The position numbers and the translations under genes were made by a program. Of a DNA stretch of 64,000 bases, positions 17,199 through 27,589 are shown piece by piece (position 1 is the stretch's first letter; each line of letters begins with the position of its first letter). The DNA is taken from the NCBI RefSeq assembly GCF_027532025.1, contig NZ_JAPZSY010000012.1, forward strand, positions 1 through 64,000. The letters are read 5' to 3'. Source of the DNA: Inhella sp. (lineage in GTDB: Bacteria > Pseudomonadota > Gammaproteobacteria > Burkholderiales > Burkholderiaceae_C). The notes below the pieces were generated by a model, which worked only from the letters and a program-made list of their open reading frames with translations, did not search any database and was not told the DNA's origin.

Positions 17199-18140
17199 TC
17201 AAGCCCAACGGCTTCCCACGGGCAGGCCCAAGGGCTTGAGCACGGCCGAGGCGGGACCCCGCTTTCCGCCCGGGCGCTGCGCCTGCGTCAGCACCAAGCT
17301 GCCCTCGCCACAAGCCAGTTCCGGGCCGTCGGCGTGCCAGGCCAGCACGGTCCCCGGCAGGCCCTGCCCCGAGCCCAAGCGGGCGCGCCAAACCTTGACG
17401 GGTTCGCCAGCCAAGGGTGCGGAGCCACCGGGGAAGGGATCGAAAGCCCGCAGCCGACGCTCGATGACCGCGGCGGGCTGCGTCCAATCCACCTGCCCCT
17501 CGGCCTTGTCGATCTTGGCGGCGTAGGTCACGCCCGCCTCGGGTTGCGCCGTGGGCACCAAAGCATCCAGGCGCGCCAGGGCCTCGACGATCAACCGGGC
17601 CCCTTGAGCCGCCAGGCGGTCGTGCAAGGTGGCGGTGGTCTCGTCGGGCGCCAGGGCGAACGCCTCTTGCAGCAACATGGCGCCGGTGTCCAGGCCGGCA
17701 TCCATCTGCATGATGGTGTTCCCGGTGTCACGGTCGCCCGCCTCGATGCAGCGCTGAATGGGGGCTGCGCCCCGCCAGCGGGGCAGCAGGCTGGCATGGA
17801 TGTTCAGGCAGCCCCGTGGCGGCAGGGCCAGCACCCAGGCGGGGAGGATGAGCCCGTAAGCGGCCACCACCAGCACCTCGGGCGCCCAGGCCAGCAACTG
17901 AGCCTGCGCCGCTTGCGCCTGGGCATCGAAGCGCCCCCCCAAACGCAGGCCCTCAGGCTGAATGACCGGCACCCCGGCCGCCACCGCCGCCTGCTTGACG
18001 GGCGAGGCTTGCACCTTCAGGCCGCGCCCCGCGGGCCGGTCGGGCTGCGTCATCGCCCCCACCACCTCGTGGCCGGCTTGCAACAGCGCCTCGAGCGCCT
18101 GGGCCGCGAACGCCGGCGTGCCGGCAAAGACGAGGCGCAT
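17199..18140 (-). CDS. fmt: Methionyl-tRNA formyltransferase
   Basis: 313 residues. It transfers formyl from 10-formyltetrahydrofolate to initiator Met-tRNA. The N-terminal Rossmann domain starts [20 protein letters not shown]. The folate/active-site block reads [46 protein letters not shown], including the SLLP motif. A C-terminal OB-like domain follows. The start ATG 18140 is 8 bp after the def stop, the classical def-fmt operon. Confidence 0.97.
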   Translation of the reverse strand: MRLVFAGTPAFAAQALEALLQAGHEVVGAMTQPDRPAGRGLKVQASPVKQAAVAAGVPVIQPEGLRLGGRFDAQAQAAQAQLLAWAPEVLVVAAYGLILPAWVLALPPRGCLNIHASLLPRWRGAAPIQRCIEAGDRDTGNTIMQMDAGLDTGAMLLQEAFALAPDETTATLHDRLAAQGARLIVEALARLDALVPTAQPEAGVTYAAKIDKAEGQVDWTQPAAVIERRLRAFDPFPGGSAPLAGEPVKVWRARLGSGQGLPGTVLAWHADGPELACGEGSLVLTQAQRPGGKRGPASAVLKPLGLPVGSRWA

Positions 18141-18148
18141 CGAAACAC

Positions 18149-18679
18149 TCAACCCAAGCGGTGCGCCGTGCGCGCCTGCTCCTCGCGCGTTCGCTTCATC
18201 ATCTTGGTCTTGATGCGCTCGCGCTTGAGCGGGCTCAGGTACTCCACGAACACCTTGCCCATCAGGTGGTCCATCTCGTGTTGCACGCAAACCGCCAGCA
18301 GGCCCTCGGCGTCGAACTCGTAGGGCTGCCCATCGCGGTTCAGGGCCCGCACCCGCACCCGGGCATGGCGGCGCACGCGGTCGTAGGTCTGGGGCACGGA
18401 CAGACAGCCCTCCTCTTCGTCGCGCATGTCCCGGCTGGCTTCGACGATCTCCGGATTGATCACGACCATGGGCTGGTCCCGGCCTTCACTGCAATCCATC
18501 ACCAGCACTCGAAGGTGGCGGTCCACCTGCGTGGCGGCCAAGCCCACGCCTTCCGCGGCGTACATGGTCTCCAGCATGTCGTCGACCAGTTGGCGCACGG
18601 TGTCGTCCACGACGGCAACCGGTTGGGCGACCGTGTGCAGGCGGGGATCGGGGTAGCGAAGGATGCTCAGGCGGGCCAT
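18149..18679 (-). CDS. def: Peptide deformylase
   Basis: 176 residues. It removes the N-formyl group from new proteins. All three active-site motifs are present: GVGLAATQ (44-51), EGCLSVP (90-96, metal Cys) and QHEMDH (133-138, metal His and catalytic Glu). The C-terminal basic tail ([18 protein letters not shown]) is typical of type 1B enzymes. It heads the def-fmt operon and is divergent from the LysM-dprA genes. Confidence 0.97.
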   Translation of the reverse strand: MARLSILRYPDPRLHTVAQPVAVVDDTVRQLVDDMLETMYAAEGVGLAATQVDRHLRVLVMDCSEGRDQPMVVINPEIVEASRDMRDEEEGCLSVPQTYDRVRRHARVRVRALNRDGQPYEFDAEGLLAVCVQHEMDHLMGKVFVEYLSPLKRERIKTKMMKRTREEQARTAHRLG

Positions 18680-18801
18680 GGGCTTGTATCGGGGTGTAGT
18701 CAGCGGGTTCACGCCAGCTTGGCGCACGCCCAGTTGGCGGCAGAATGGGCGCCGGCCAAGGGGCGGTGCGATTGTCGCGCACGCCCCCTGGGCCGTGGAT
18801 G

Positions 18802-18819
18802 CGCCAGCCCTTGCTGGCG
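18802..18819 (+). promoter_or_regulatory. Hairpin in the leader of the LysM gene
   Basis: CGCCAGC-cctt-GCTGGCG is a 7-bp stem with a 4-nt loop. It ends 22 nt before the TTG start of the LysM-protein gene, within the 162-bp divergent gap with def. It could form in the mRNA leader and influence initiation at the weak TTG codon, or it could be incidental. Confidence 0.25.
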
Positions 18820-18841
18820 ACCGCCAACCCGGGAGAGTCCG

Positions 18842-19981
18842 TTGAAGCCTTATCGCCTGAGCCCCCTTCCCCTGCTGCTGGCCCTGAGCCTCGGCGCCGG
18901 TCTGGCCCACGCCACCAACTACCCCGTCACCGACGCCCAGCGCGGCACCGCCGAGCGCGTGGCCCAAGCGGGCGTGCCCTTGAGCGAGTTGGCGCCCGAC
19001 GCACCCGACAGCTACACCGTCAAGCGCGGCGACACCCTGTGGGCCATTTCCGGCTTGTTCCTGCGCAGCCCGTGGCGCTGGCCCGAGCTGTGGGGCATGA
19101 ACCGCGCCGAAATCGCCAATCCACACCTGATCTACCCTGGCCAAACGCTCTACCTGATCAAGAAAGACGGTCGGGCGATGCTCAGCTTCGAGCCCGATGG
19201 CAGCGGCTCGCCCTCGGCCCGCATGAGCCCACGGGTGCGCTCCAGCGCGCTGGACGAGAACCCGCTGGCCGCCATTCCGCAGCACCTGATCGAACCGTTC
19301 CTGAACGAAGCCGTGGTGTTCGACACCAACGCTTTGGCCAGCGCGCCACGCATCGTGGCCGCCCGCGAAGACCGCGTCCTCATGACCGAGAACGACCTCG
19401 GCTATGTGCGAGGCATTCGCGAGCCCTTGGCCGAGTACCGCGTGTTCCGCAACCCCGTGCCGCTGCGCGACCCGGGCACGGGGGAGATCCTGGGCTACGA
19501 AGCCCGCTACGTCGCCAAGGCCGAGTTCGTCCGCGCTGGCGGTGTGTCCCCAACCGACAAAAACGTGGAAGTGCCCGCCACCATCCGGCTGGGCAAGGTG
19601 CGCAGCGAAGTCGGCGTGGGCGACCGGTTGGCGCCCGTCCCGCCTCGCACCTTCGGCCAGTACGTCCCGCACGCGCCGGCAGGCGCCATCGAGGGCCGGG
19701 TCGTGTCCATCTACGGCGACGGCATCACCGCCGGCCAAAACCAGATCGTGGCCCTGAACCGCGGGCAAGACGACGGCCTGGAGCGAGGGCAGGTGCTCGC
19801 TTTGTGGCGCGCCGGTCAACGCGTGACCGACCGCACCGGCGCGCGCCCCGAATCCGTGCAACTGCCCGACGAACAGCACGGCGTGCTCTTTGTCTTCCAA
19901 ACCTTCAAACGCGTGAGCTACGCCTTGATCATCTCGGTCAAGGAGCCGGTGGGCAAGGGCGATCGCTTCAGCCAACCCTGA
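18842..19981 (+). CDS. LysM-domain exported protein
   Basis: 379 residues starting at TTG. There is no nearby in-frame ATG; GGGAGA lies 5 nt upstream of the TTG and the signal peptide begins directly ([24 protein letters not shown]). A LysM peptidoglycan-binding domain occupies about residues 58-105 ([17 protein letters not shown]...[13 protein letters not shown]). The long C-terminal part is conserved next to dprA in many proteobacteria but has no assigned activity. It probably binds the cell wall in the periplasm. The stop is 5 bp before the dprA start, so the genes are likely cotranscribed. Confidence 0.88.
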   Translation: MKPYRLSPLPLLLALSLGAGLAHATNYPVTDAQRGTAERVAQAGVPLSELAPDAPDSYTVKRGDTLWAISGLFLRSPWRWPELWGMNRAEIANPHLIYPGQTLYLIKKDGRAMLSFEPDGSGSPSARMSPRVRSSALDENPLAAIPQHLIEPFLNEAVVFDTNALASAPRIVAAREDRVLMTENDLGYVRGIREPLAEYRVFRNPVPLRDPGTGEILGYEARYVAKAEFVRAGGVSPTDKNVEVPATIRLGKVRSEVGVGDRLAPVPPRTFGQYVPHAPAGAIEGRVVSIYGDGITAGQNQIVALNRGQDDGLERGQVLALWRAGQRVTDRTGARPESVQLPDEQHGVLFVFQTFKRVSYALIISVKEPVGKGDRFSQP

Positions 19982-19986
19982 CCGGC

Positions 19987-21039
19987 GTGCAAGAACGCGC
20001 CGAGCTCCGGGCTTGGCTGGACCTGCTCGGACGCGTCGGGCGCAGCACCGCCCGACGCCTGCTGAGCCGCCATGGCGGACCCGAGGCGGTGCTGTCCGAA
20101 GCCGCCTTGCCCGAGCCCAAGCAGCCGTTCGACGCGGTCTGGGACAACACCCAGCGCTGGCTGGACGCTGACCCCCGCCACGGCGTGCTGCTGCTGGGCG
20201 ATCCGGATTACCCGGCGCCCCTGTTGGCCTCGGCCGACCCCCCGCTGGCCCTGTTCCTGGCCGGCGATCGAAGCCAACTCGGTCGCCCCGCGGTGGCCAT
20301 CGTGGGCAGCCGACAGGCCACACCCCAAGGCCTGGAGCTGGCCCAAGTCTTTGCCGCCGAGTTGACCACCTTGGGCTGGGTGGTCGTGTCGGGCTTGGCG
20401 CGCGGCATCGACGGCGCGGCCCACCGCGGCGCTTTGGCCGCTGGAGGTGCCACCTGGGCCGTGCTCGGCAACGGGCTCGACGCCCCCTACCCCAACGCCC
20501 ATCGCCCGCTGGCCGCAGAAATCCGGGACCGCGGGCTGTTGCTCAGCGAGCATGCCCCAGGCACCCCGCCCCTGCCCCCGCACTTCCCGGCACGCAACCG
20601 TGTCATCGCCGGCCTCAGCCAAGGCTGCTTGGTCGTGGAGGCGGCGCCGCAATCGGGCTCCCTGATCACCGCCCGGCAGGCCCTCGATGCCGGCCGAGAA
20701 GTGTTCGCCCTGCCCGGCCCCATCCGCTCCCCCCAGAGCCAAGGCTGCAACGCCCTCATCCAACAAGGGGCGCTGCTCGTGCAGTCGGCCGCCGAGATCG
20801 ACGCCGCGCTGTCGCCCCAACGGGCCCGCCCTGCGCCGACGCCACCCACGGCAGCACCAACGCCGACGAGCCCGCAAGACCCGCTGCTGCTGGCGCTGGG
20901 CTGGGAGCCCAGCAGCTTGGACGCCCTGCAAGCCCGCCTGGGATGGGCCACGGACGCCCTGTCCGCGCAGTTGCTGACGCTGGAGCTGGAGGGGCATGTC
21001 CGTCCCCTGCCCGGCGGGCGTTACGAGCGGGTGCGCTGA
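19987..21039 (+). CDS. dprA: DNA-processing protein DprA (Smf)
   Basis: 350 residues. DprA loads RecA onto incoming single-stranded DNA during natural transformation. The Rossmann-type core shows [51 protein letters not shown] and [29 protein letters not shown]. An N-terminal SAM-like segment precedes it and a C-terminal winged-helix-like domain follows a Pro/Thr linker. The start is a GTG 5 bp after the LysM stop; no ATG exists nearby in frame. Confidence 0.95.
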   Translation: MQERAELRAWLDLLGRVGRSTARRLLSRHGGPEAVLSEAALPEPKQPFDAVWDNTQRWLDADPRHGVLLLGDPDYPAPLLASADPPLALFLAGDRSQLGRPAVAIVGSRQATPQGLELAQVFAAELTTLGWVVVSGLARGIDGAAHRGALAAGGATWAVLGNGLDAPYPNAHRPLAAEIRDRGLLLSEHAPGTPPLPPHFPARNRVIAGLSQGCLVVEAAPQSGSLITARQALDAGREVFALPGPIRSPQSQGCNALIQQGALLVQSAAEIDAALSPQRARPAPTPPTAAPTPTSPQDPLLLALGWEPSSLDALQARLGWATDALSAQLLTLELEGHVRPLPGGRYERVR

Positions 21040-21125
21040 ACGCCACCTGCAAAGCGGGGAAAGCACGGGGTTTCGCCGCCCGATTCGACGCGGTGCTCCA
21101 CCCCCTGCCGGGTATCATGCCTCGC

Positions 21126-21578
21126 ATGTTTGATGTGCTCGTCTACCTCTACGAGACCTACTGGCGCCCTGACGCCTGCCCCGATTCCGCCCAGCTGCAC
21201 CGCAAGCTCACGGCGATGGGCTTCGAGCGCGACGACATTCAGGAAGCGCTGAGTTGGCTCGACGGCCTGGCGGCCAGCGCCCAGGCCGTTCAAGCCCAGG
21301 CCCGGGCCAGCAGCCTGCGCGTTTACACCGACGACGAGCGCGATCACCTGGGCGAAAGCTCCATCGGCTTCATCCGCTTCTTGGCCGACGCCGGCGTGCT
21401 GCCGCCACCCATGCGGGAGGTGGTGATCGACCGCGCCATGGCGGCGGGACAAGCCCCCATCGCCCTGGAGGACCTCAAGATCATCGTCTTGATGGTGTTC
21501 TGGAGCTTGGGCGAAGAGCCGGACGCCCTCATCCTCGACGAGCTGTTCGTCGACCCCGAAGAACGCCTCATCCACTGA
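21126..21578 (+). CDS. smg: Smg family protein (DUF494)
   Basis: 150 residues. The start MFDVLVYLYETYWRPDACPD is the canonical Smg N-terminus, so ATG 21126 is chosen over ATG 21117. The family lies next to dprA in many beta- and gammaproteobacteria; its role is unknown, with weak links to DNA processing or translation genes by neighbourhood only. Acidic C-terminus (LILDELFVDPEERLIH) is conserved. Confidence 0.93.
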   Translation: MFDVLVYLYETYWRPDACPDSAQLHRKLTAMGFERDDIQEALSWLDGLAASAQAVQAQARASSLRVYTDDERDHLGESSIGFIRFLADAGVLPPPMREVVIDRAMAAGQAPIALEDLKIIVLMVFWSLGEEPDALILDELFVDPEERLIH

Positions 21579-21605
21579 AGGCTGGCGCCCCAGCGCCTCG
21601 GGCCC

Positions 21606-24056
21606 TCACTTCAGGACATCCGGCTGCGCCTCGAGCATGGCCAGTGCGTCTCGCGTCGCCTTGACGGTCAGCGACTCTTCTTCAGCCGGCCTCAGCAACC
21701 CCGCCTGGAGGTAGCCCGCCAAACGGTGCAACGGGAACAAGATCGCCCGCCCCTGCGGCGAAACGAACAAGTGCAAGGTCTGCTGCGCCCCCACCCAGGC
21801 CAATTGCAGGCTCTCGTCCCGCCCCCGGAAGCGCAGGCGGTACCAGCTTCCCATCGGCAAGTCTCGCGCCCAAAGGAAGGTCGATTCCGTGGGCGGCTGC
21901 CCGCCTTCGGAGACCACCTCCAAGCCCTCTCGCTCGTGCCCCGACAGGTCGCGCACCATCTCTTCGTCGAGATCGATTTCGGCCACACTGGGCAGCATGG
22001 ACTCGAGGTCCTGCAAGCGTTCGAACAGTTCGTCGAGGCGTTGCTTGGGAATGGGCGCCGCTTTGGCCGTGAACGCGGTGGCCAACACCGCATTCAAGCG
22101 GCGGATGTGTTCGTCTTGCCTCTTGGGAGGCACGGCGGACTGCACCATGCCATCGCGCAGGGTTTTGAGCAGCGCCGGAAGCCGCCGGATGACCTCGGCC
22201 CGCTCCTCGGGCGAGGACTTGGCCCCTCCCGACCAGATCAGGTCAGCCGCTGCTCGCTTCATCTTGATCGTGATCTCGCCATGTCCGCCATGACGCACCG
22301 CGGTCACCGCCAGCACGTCCGCCCACACCTGGAACAAGAAGTCGCGCAGGCCCTCGTCGACGGGCATGTCGGCCAGCATCTTGCGCAACTCGATCGTGTA
22401 CTGGATGGCCAGTGTCTCGCGCTGTTCAACCTGCTGAGCCAGCGAGACCCCCTTCTTGGTCGCCGAGTTGTCCTCGGCAAAGAAGTGCGACAAGAAGGAC
22501 TCGAACTCGGTGAGCACCGTTTGGAAGACCTTGCGTCCGGTGTCGGGGTAGGCCTCGATCACCTGCACGATCCGCTTGACCTCGCGCTCCAGCACCTCGC
22601 CCAGGGCCTGCGCCGGGTCGAAGCCCAAGGCGCAAGAGCCCATGCGGTCGATCAACAGCCGGGCGGGGTGGTCGCTGGAGGCGAAAAAGTCCGGCTCCAG
22701 CACAGCCACTCGCAGCACGGGCATTTGCAGCCGCGCGAACCACACGCGAATGGAGGCGGGCAAACGGTCGTCTTGCAAGATGCTCTGGAACATCATGGCC
22801 ACCAGCTCGATGGTGGCCCGCTCCTCGGCCGTGGCGGCGGCCTGCTTCAGGACTTGCTTGAAGGCTTGACTGCGCGCTCGCGTTTCCTCCAAGGCCACTG
22901 GCGTGGCCCCCGAGGCGGCCGACAAACCGACGGCACCAGAGCCTGGCACCGAGTTCGCCTGCGGTCGCTGCAGCGCCACCTGGGCGCGCTGGATGACGGC
23001 CTGCAACCGGGGCGAGATGCGCGCCAATTCGGTCGCGCTCATCGGCTCGCCACCCAGGGGCTCTGCCTCGCTCCAAGCCCCCGGGCCCGGCGCAGCCCCC
23101 AAAGACGCACGAGACATCGCCAAACCAGGCACCTCGCGCGCCAACACCTGCTGCATCTGCGCGAGAACCGCCTGCTCGCGAGCCACCAGGGCGTGCGCGC
23201 CCGCACCCGAGGCCCGCGAGGGGGCTGGATCGACGAGCACTTGGTAGGCGGCGCCCGGTCCGGCATCGACCACGCCGTCGCGACCTCGACCCCGCTCGGG
23301 AGCGATGGCTCCCCTGACCATGGGCGCGGTGGACTCCGAAAAGCTCCCGCCCATGGACGAGCCGGCCTGAACGCCCCGCGTGCGTCGGATGAACGGACGC
23401 AAGTCGACGTCGGGCATCACCCCCTGCTCCACCAACCACTGATTCGCGTCGTGGTAGGCCGCGCCCAGCCACTGTGCAAACTCTTGCTCGAGCGTTTCGT
23501 GCAGGATCTGCCAGTGGGGTGGACTCAACTCGGCCTGCACCCAGGCGTCGATCCACATCGCGGCGGTGGTCTGCGGTCGCAGCATGTCATCGGCCGGCAG
23601 GTCGCTGCGCGACTCCAGGGTCTGCATGCGCGTGCGCAAATCGGTGAACTGCCAATGCGCGTCGCCCACCAACGCCAGGGCCAAACGCCCACTGGCGATC
23701 TCTCGCTCGATGGCGGCATCGCCAACCAGCGACAAGCCACGCACCCCTTTGGGCGCTGGCGGCGGCGCAGCGGCGGGACTGGGCGCCGCCGCGCGCGTGC
23801 TTGCCGCCGGGGCCCGGTGACGGGCACGAAGCGCCGCGATGAGGGCCATCTGCCACGTCGCCCCGTGCTGCTGCAGGCTGGACAAAGCGTCGCGCAACTG
23901 AGCCGGCTTGACCGCGTCGCGTTGCTTGCCCATCAGGCGTTGCTGCAGCGCATCCGTCAAAACCGCCGGTACGGCGGCCGAGCCCCTCACCAAGCAATCC
24001 ACGAACACCCGCCGCGCAGACTGCGCCAAAGTGGCGGGAGCGGGAGCCTTGCTCAT
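21606..24056 (-). CDS. DUF1631 family protein
   Basis: 816 residues of a large, mainly helical cytoplasmic protein. Segments such as SSDHPARLLIDRMGSCALGFD and DEGLRDFLFQVWADVLAVTAVRHG match the DUF1631 family common in beta- and gammaproteobacteria. The family is sometimes mis-annotated as thymidine phosphorylase. A low-complexity Ala/Pro linker lies near residues 85-105. The C-terminal part (RDLPMGSWYRLRFRGRDESLQLAWVGAQQTLHLFVSPQGR) resembles a PilZ-like beta barrel by eye, so cyclic-di-GMP binding is possible but unproven. It converges with smg. Confidence 0.75.
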   Translation of the reverse strand: MSKAPAPATLAQSARRVFVDCLVRGSAAVPAVLTDALQQRLMGKQRDAVKPAQLRDALSSLQQHGATWQMALIAALRARHRAPAASTRAAAPSPAAAPPPAPKGVRGLSLVGDAAIEREIASGRLALALVGDAHWQFTDLRTRMQTLESRSDLPADDMLRPQTTAAMWIDAWVQAELSPPHWQILHETLEQEFAQWLGAAYHDANQWLVEQGVMPDVDLRPFIRRTRGVQAGSSMGGSFSESTAPMVRGAIAPERGRGRDGVVDAGPGAAYQVLVDPAPSRASGAGAHALVAREQAVLAQMQQVLAREVPGLAMSRASLGAAPGPGAWSEAEPLGGEPMSATELARISPRLQAVIQRAQVALQRPQANSVPGSGAVGLSAASGATPVALEETRARSQAFKQVLKQAAATAEERATIELVAMMFQSILQDDRLPASIRVWFARLQMPVLRVAVLEPDFFASSDHPARLLIDRMGSCALGFDPAQALGEVLEREVKRIVQVIEAYPDTGRKVFQTVLTEFESFLSHFFAEDNSATKKGVSLAQQVEQRETLAIQYTIELRKMLADMPVDEGLRDFLFQVWADVLAVTAVRHGGHGEITIKMKRAAADLIWSGGAKSSPEERAEVIRRLPALLKTLRDGMVQSAVPPKRQDEHIRRLNAVLATAFTAKAAPIPKQRLDELFERLQDLESMLPSVAEIDLDEEMVRDLSGHEREGLEVVSEGGQPPTESTFLWARDLPMGSWYRLRFRGRDESLQLAWVGAQQTLHLFVSPQGRAILFPLHRLAGYLQAGLLRPAEEESLTVKATRDALAMLEAQPDVLK

Positions 24057-24104
24057 GGACAGGGGAGGGGTGGGTGAAGAAGACGTTTCGAGCGGACTGA
24101 AACC

Positions 24105-25139
24105 TTACACCACCGCCCCGGCATTCGGATCGTTCGGATCGTCCGTTTTCACTGTGGTCTTCACCAAGTCCTCGCGCTTGACACCCAGCCACATCGCGAT
24201 GGCTGCCGCCACGAACACCGACGAATAGATGCCGAACAAGATGCCGATCGTCAGGGCCACGGCGAAGTACTTGAGCGTCGGCCCACCGAAGATCAGCATG
24301 GACAGCACCATGATCTGCGTGCTGCCGTGGGTGATGAACGTGCGGCTCATCGTCGAGGTGATGGCGTGGTTGATGACCTCTGCGGGCGTCATCTTGCGGT
24401 ACTTGCGGAAGGCCTCGCGCACGCGATCGAAGATCACCACCGATTCGTTCACCGAGTAGCCCAGCACCGCCAACACCGCCGCCAACACCGCCAGCGAAAA
24501 CTCCCACTGGAAGTACGCGAAGAAGCCCAGAATGATCACCACATCGTGCAGGTTGGCCACGATGCCCGCCACCGAGAACTTCCACTCGAAGCGGAAGGCG
24601 AGGTAAATCATGATGCCGATGATGGTGAAGGCGAGCCCATAGGCCCCATCGCGCGCCAACTCCGCCCCGACGGACGGTCCGACCACTTCCGTGCGGGACA
24701 GCTTCAGGGGCTCGGTGCCGTCCGCCTTGGCGCACACCTCTCGGCTCACCTGCTCGCCTTTGTCGGACACCGACTGCCGGCTTTCCACCTGCCCACCCTG
24801 GGCCGAGCACAAGCGCGCGAACACCTCGGTCACCACTTCGCCCTGCTTGCGACCTTCGCGCACCGGCAGGCGCAGCATGAGATCGCGCGACGAGCCGAAC
24901 TTCTGCACCTGGAACTCACCCAACTGCATGGGCTCCACCGCATGGCGCACCGCTTCTGGGTCGGCGGCTTGCGCGTACTCCACCTCCATCACCGTGCCGC
25001 CGGTGAACTCGATGGACAGGTACAGGCCCCGCGTCACGAGGAAGAAGACCGCCACCGCGAAAGTCAGGAACGAGATCGCGTTGAACACCAACGCGTACTT
25101 CATGAACGGGATATCCCGTTGGATGCGGAACAACTCCAT
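24105..25139 (-). CDS. secF: Protein translocase subunit SecF
   Basis: 344 residues, inner membrane. One N-terminal helix, a periplasmic loop and five C-terminal helices give the SecF layout. Diagnostic sequences are LSIEFTGGTVMEV, VGPSVGAELARDG, VNESVVIFDRVREAFRK and TSTMSRTFITHGSTQIM. The periplasmic loop carries a Cys-containing stretch (ARLCSAQGG...REVCAKADG) that makes it slightly longer than the E. coli protein. It lies 1 bp after the secD stop. Uses the proton-motive force to finish SecYEG export. Confidence 0.96.
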   Translation of the reverse strand: MELFRIQRDIPFMKYALVFNAISFLTFAVAVFFLVTRGLYLSIEFTGGTVMEVEYAQAADPEAVRHAVEPMQLGEFQVQKFGSSRDLMLRLPVREGRKQGEVVTEVFARLCSAQGGQVESRQSVSDKGEQVSREVCAKADGTEPLKLSRTEVVGPSVGAELARDGAYGLAFTIIGIMIYLAFRFEWKFSVAGIVANLHDVVIILGFFAYFQWEFSLAVLAAVLAVLGYSVNESVVIFDRVREAFRKYRKMTPAEVINHAITSTMSRTFITHGSTQIMVLSMLIFGGPTLKYFAVALTIGILFGIYSSVFVAAAIAMWLGVKREDLVKTTVKTDDPNDPNAGAVV

Positions 25140-25140
25140 G

Positions 25141-27063
25141 TCAGGCCTCCTCGCCTTGCACCGCCGGCTTGGCGGCTGGGCGCCACACTTGACCGATCGA
25201 CACCTTCGCCAGCTTGCGGCGCCCGCCATACCAAAGGTTCACCAAACCGCGCGAGAACATCACGGCGGAGAACATCGACGTCAAGATGCCCAGGCAGTGC
25301 ACCACGGCAAAGCCCTTGACCGGCCCGGAGCCGAAGGCCAACAGGGCCACGCCGGCAATCAAGGTTGTGATGTTCGAGTCCAAGATGGTGGCCCAAGCGC
25401 GCTCGTAGCCGGTGTGGATCGCCATTTGCGGCGCCATGCCCGCGCGCAACTCCTCGCGGATGCGCTCGTTGATCAGCACGTTGGCATCGATGGCCATGCC
25501 CAGCACCAGGGCGATGGCCGCCATGCCCGGCAAGGTCAACGTGGCCTGCATCATCGACAACGCCGCCACCAGCAGCAGCAGGTTGAACCCCAAGGCCAGG
25601 GAGGAGAACAGACCGAAGAGCAGGTAGTACACGCACATGAACACCGCCACCGCCACGAAACCCCAGACGACGGAGTGGAAGCCACGGGCGATGTTCTCGG
25701 CGCCGAGGCTGGGGCCGATGGTGCGCTCTTCGATGATGTCCATCGGCGCTGCCAACTGGCCAGCGCGCATCAGCAGCGCCAGGTCGGTGGCCTCTTGGGG
25801 GTTGGCCATGCCCGAGATGTGGAACGAGGCGCTGAGCTCCGACTGGATCGTCGGCGCCGTCAGCACCTCCTTCTTGCCCTTTTCCACCAAGATGACGGCC
25901 ATGCGGCGCTTGACGCCGTCTCGCGTGGTGGCCTTCATCGAGGCCGCTCCGGCACTGTCCAAGCCCACCACCACCACGGAGCCGCCACCGCCTTGTTGGT
26001 CGAAGTTGGCATCGGCTCGCACCAAGTTGTCCCCGGTGAACACGGTCTGCCGAGACACCAGCAAAGGCTCGGGCGCGCCGCCATTGCGCTCGCGGCCGTA
26101 CAGCAGCTCCATGTCCGCCGGCACATCGCCGGCCAGCGCCGCCTGCAGTCGAGAGGGGTCGTAGTCGCGCACGCCCGGCTGACCGTGGGCCTCGACCATG
26201 CTCACCTCCAAGGTGGCGGTGCGGCCGATGATGCCTTTGGCGCGGGCCGTGTCCTGAACGCCCGGCAGTTGCACCACCACGCGATTGAGGCCCTGCTGCT
26301 GAATCACGGGCTCGGCCGTGCCCAGCTCGTTCACGCGGTTGTGCAGGGTGTTGATGTTTTGCTTGAGCGCCGCTTCCTGGACCGCGCGCAGCGAGGCCGG
26401 CTTGAAGCGACCGGTCAGGCTCAATGCCTCCCCTTGTCCGCCCTCCGTCCACTCCATGTCCACGATGCGATCCGTCAGCAGATTGCGCGCCGCCGTGCGC
26501 AACTCGGGGTCGCTGAAGTTCAGCACCAAGGAGTCGCCCACCCGGCTGACGCTGGCCCGCAGCTTCTTCTCCCGCAGAGCCAGCCGCGCCTCGCCCATCA
26601 GGGTGTCCACCTTCTTGCTCACGGCGGCCTTCATGTCCACCTCCAGCAAGAAGTGCACGCCGCCGCGCAAGTCCAGCCCCAGGTACATGGGGAAGGCGTG
26701 GATGGAAGCCAACCACTGCGGCGAGCGCGACACCAGGTTCAGCGCCACGACGAAGTCGGGCTCATCGGGCTTGCGGTTCAGCGCCCTGGAGATGGCGTCC
26801 TTGGCTTTGAGCTGGGTGTCGGTGTCGCCGAAGCGGGCGCGCACCGAACTGCCTTCCCACTGCACGAAGTCGGCCGTGATCTTGGCCTCGGCCAGGGCTT
26901 GCAGCACGCGGTCGCGCACCGCGGCATCCACCTTGACGGTGGTGCGAGCCGCTGACACCTGGACGGCCGGCGCTTCGCCGAAGAAATTGGGCAGGGTGTA
27001 CAGCAGCCCAATGACCAGCGCGACGGCCAGCACCAGGTACTTCCACAGGGGATAGCGGTTCAT
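25141..27063 (-). CDS. secD: Protein translocase subunit SecD
   Basis: 640 residues, inner membrane. N-terminal helix MNRYPLWKYLVLAVALVIGLLYTLPNFFGEAPAVQVS, a large periplasmic region with GLDLRGGVHFLLEVD, then five C-terminal helices with GPSLGAENIARGF, DANVLINERIREELRAG and DSNITTLIAGVALLAFGSGPVKGFAV. The start at 27063 is the conserved MNRYPLWK. It works with SecF and YajC in the order yajC-secD-secF seen here. Confidence 0.97.
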   Translation of the reverse strand: MNRYPLWKYLVLAVALVIGLLYTLPNFFGEAPAVQVSAARTTVKVDAAVRDRVLQALAEAKITADFVQWEGSSVRARFGDTDTQLKAKDAISRALNRKPDEPDFVVALNLVSRSPQWLASIHAFPMYLGLDLRGGVHFLLEVDMKAAVSKKVDTLMGEARLALREKKLRASVSRVGDSLVLNFSDPELRTAARNLLTDRIVDMEWTEGGQGEALSLTGRFKPASLRAVQEAALKQNINTLHNRVNELGTAEPVIQQQGLNRVVVQLPGVQDTARAKGIIGRTATLEVSMVEAHGQPGVRDYDPSRLQAALAGDVPADMELLYGRERNGGAPEPLLVSRQTVFTGDNLVRADANFDQQGGGGSVVVVGLDSAGAASMKATTRDGVKRRMAVILVEKGKKEVLTAPTIQSELSASFHISGMANPQEATDLALLMRAGQLAAPMDIIEERTIGPSLGAENIARGFHSVVWGFVAVAVFMCVYYLLFGLFSSLALGFNLLLLVAALSMMQATLTLPGMAAIALVLGMAIDANVLINERIREELRAGMAPQMAIHTGYERAWATILDSNITTLIAGVALLAFGSGPVKGFAVVHCLGILTSMFSAVMFSRGLVNLWYGGRRKLAKVSIGQVWRPAAKPAVQGEEA

Positions 27064-27129
27064 GGTTCTCGTTCCTCGGCGCGCCTGCACCCGGCCGCGC
27101 ACCGGAGCCCGGCCGAGGCCGGGTGGGGT

Positions 27130-27453
27130 TTACTTGAGCGTGCCTTTGGGCAGCACCTGGGCGACCGAAGCGCGCTGCACTTGCAACTCGATGCCCGAGG
27201 CCACTTCCACGTGCACGATGCTGTCGCCCATCTTGGTGATGCGACCCAAAACGCCGCCGGCGGTCACCACCTCGTCGCCCTTGGCCAGGGCGTCGAGCAT
27301 GGCCTTGTGCTCCTTTTGACGCTTCATCTGCGGGCGGATCATGATGAAGTACAGCACCACGAACATCGCCACAAAGGGCAGCAGGTTCAACAGGCTGGAC
27401 TCAGGGGACGCGGCGGGCGCGGCGGCTTGGGCGTAAGCGGCAGAAATGAACAC
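27130..27453 (-). CDS. yajC: Preprotein translocase subunit YajC
   Basis: 107 residues, usual length. A short periplasmic start (MFISAAYAQAAAPAASPES) is followed by a single membrane helix (LLNLLPFVAMFVVLYFIMIRPQMKRQKEH) and the cytoplasmic domain DEVVTAGGVLGRITKMGDS. The start is GTG 27453; the only upstream in-frame starts would extend far beyond the family's N-terminus. It is first in the yajC-secD-secF cluster with a 66-bp gap to secD. Confidence 0.94.
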   Translation of the reverse strand: MFISAAYAQAAAPAASPESSLLNLLPFVAMFVVLYFIMIRPQMKRQKEHKAMLDALAKGDEVVTAGGVLGRITKMGDSIVHVEVASGIELQVQRASVAQVLPKGTLK

Positions 27454-27589
27454 GGTGTGGCGGCTTTCTGAAAAAGTCCTGGGCAGCCAAGCACCTGCGC
27501 CCGGCCGTCGAACCCACCATTCTAGGAGGTGGGGGCATTCCCTTAACTGGGGCGCCAAGCCGCCATCGCCACCCCGGACAATCCCGGCC

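Noticed and set aside
16284-18323. Long plus-strand ORF (679 aa) antisense to htpX, fmt and def
   Set aside because: It is a GC-rich shadow frame with Arg/His/Gln-biased composition. The minus strand carries clear conserved genes.
24691-26955. 754-aa plus-strand ORF opposite secF and secD
   Set aside because: Composition is that of an antisense shadow; secD and secF are unmistakable on the other strand.
27446-27589. N-terminal extension of the enoyl-CoA hydratase-like ORF
   Set aside because: It overlaps the yajC start region and is not crotonase-like. The core begins at ATG 27590.
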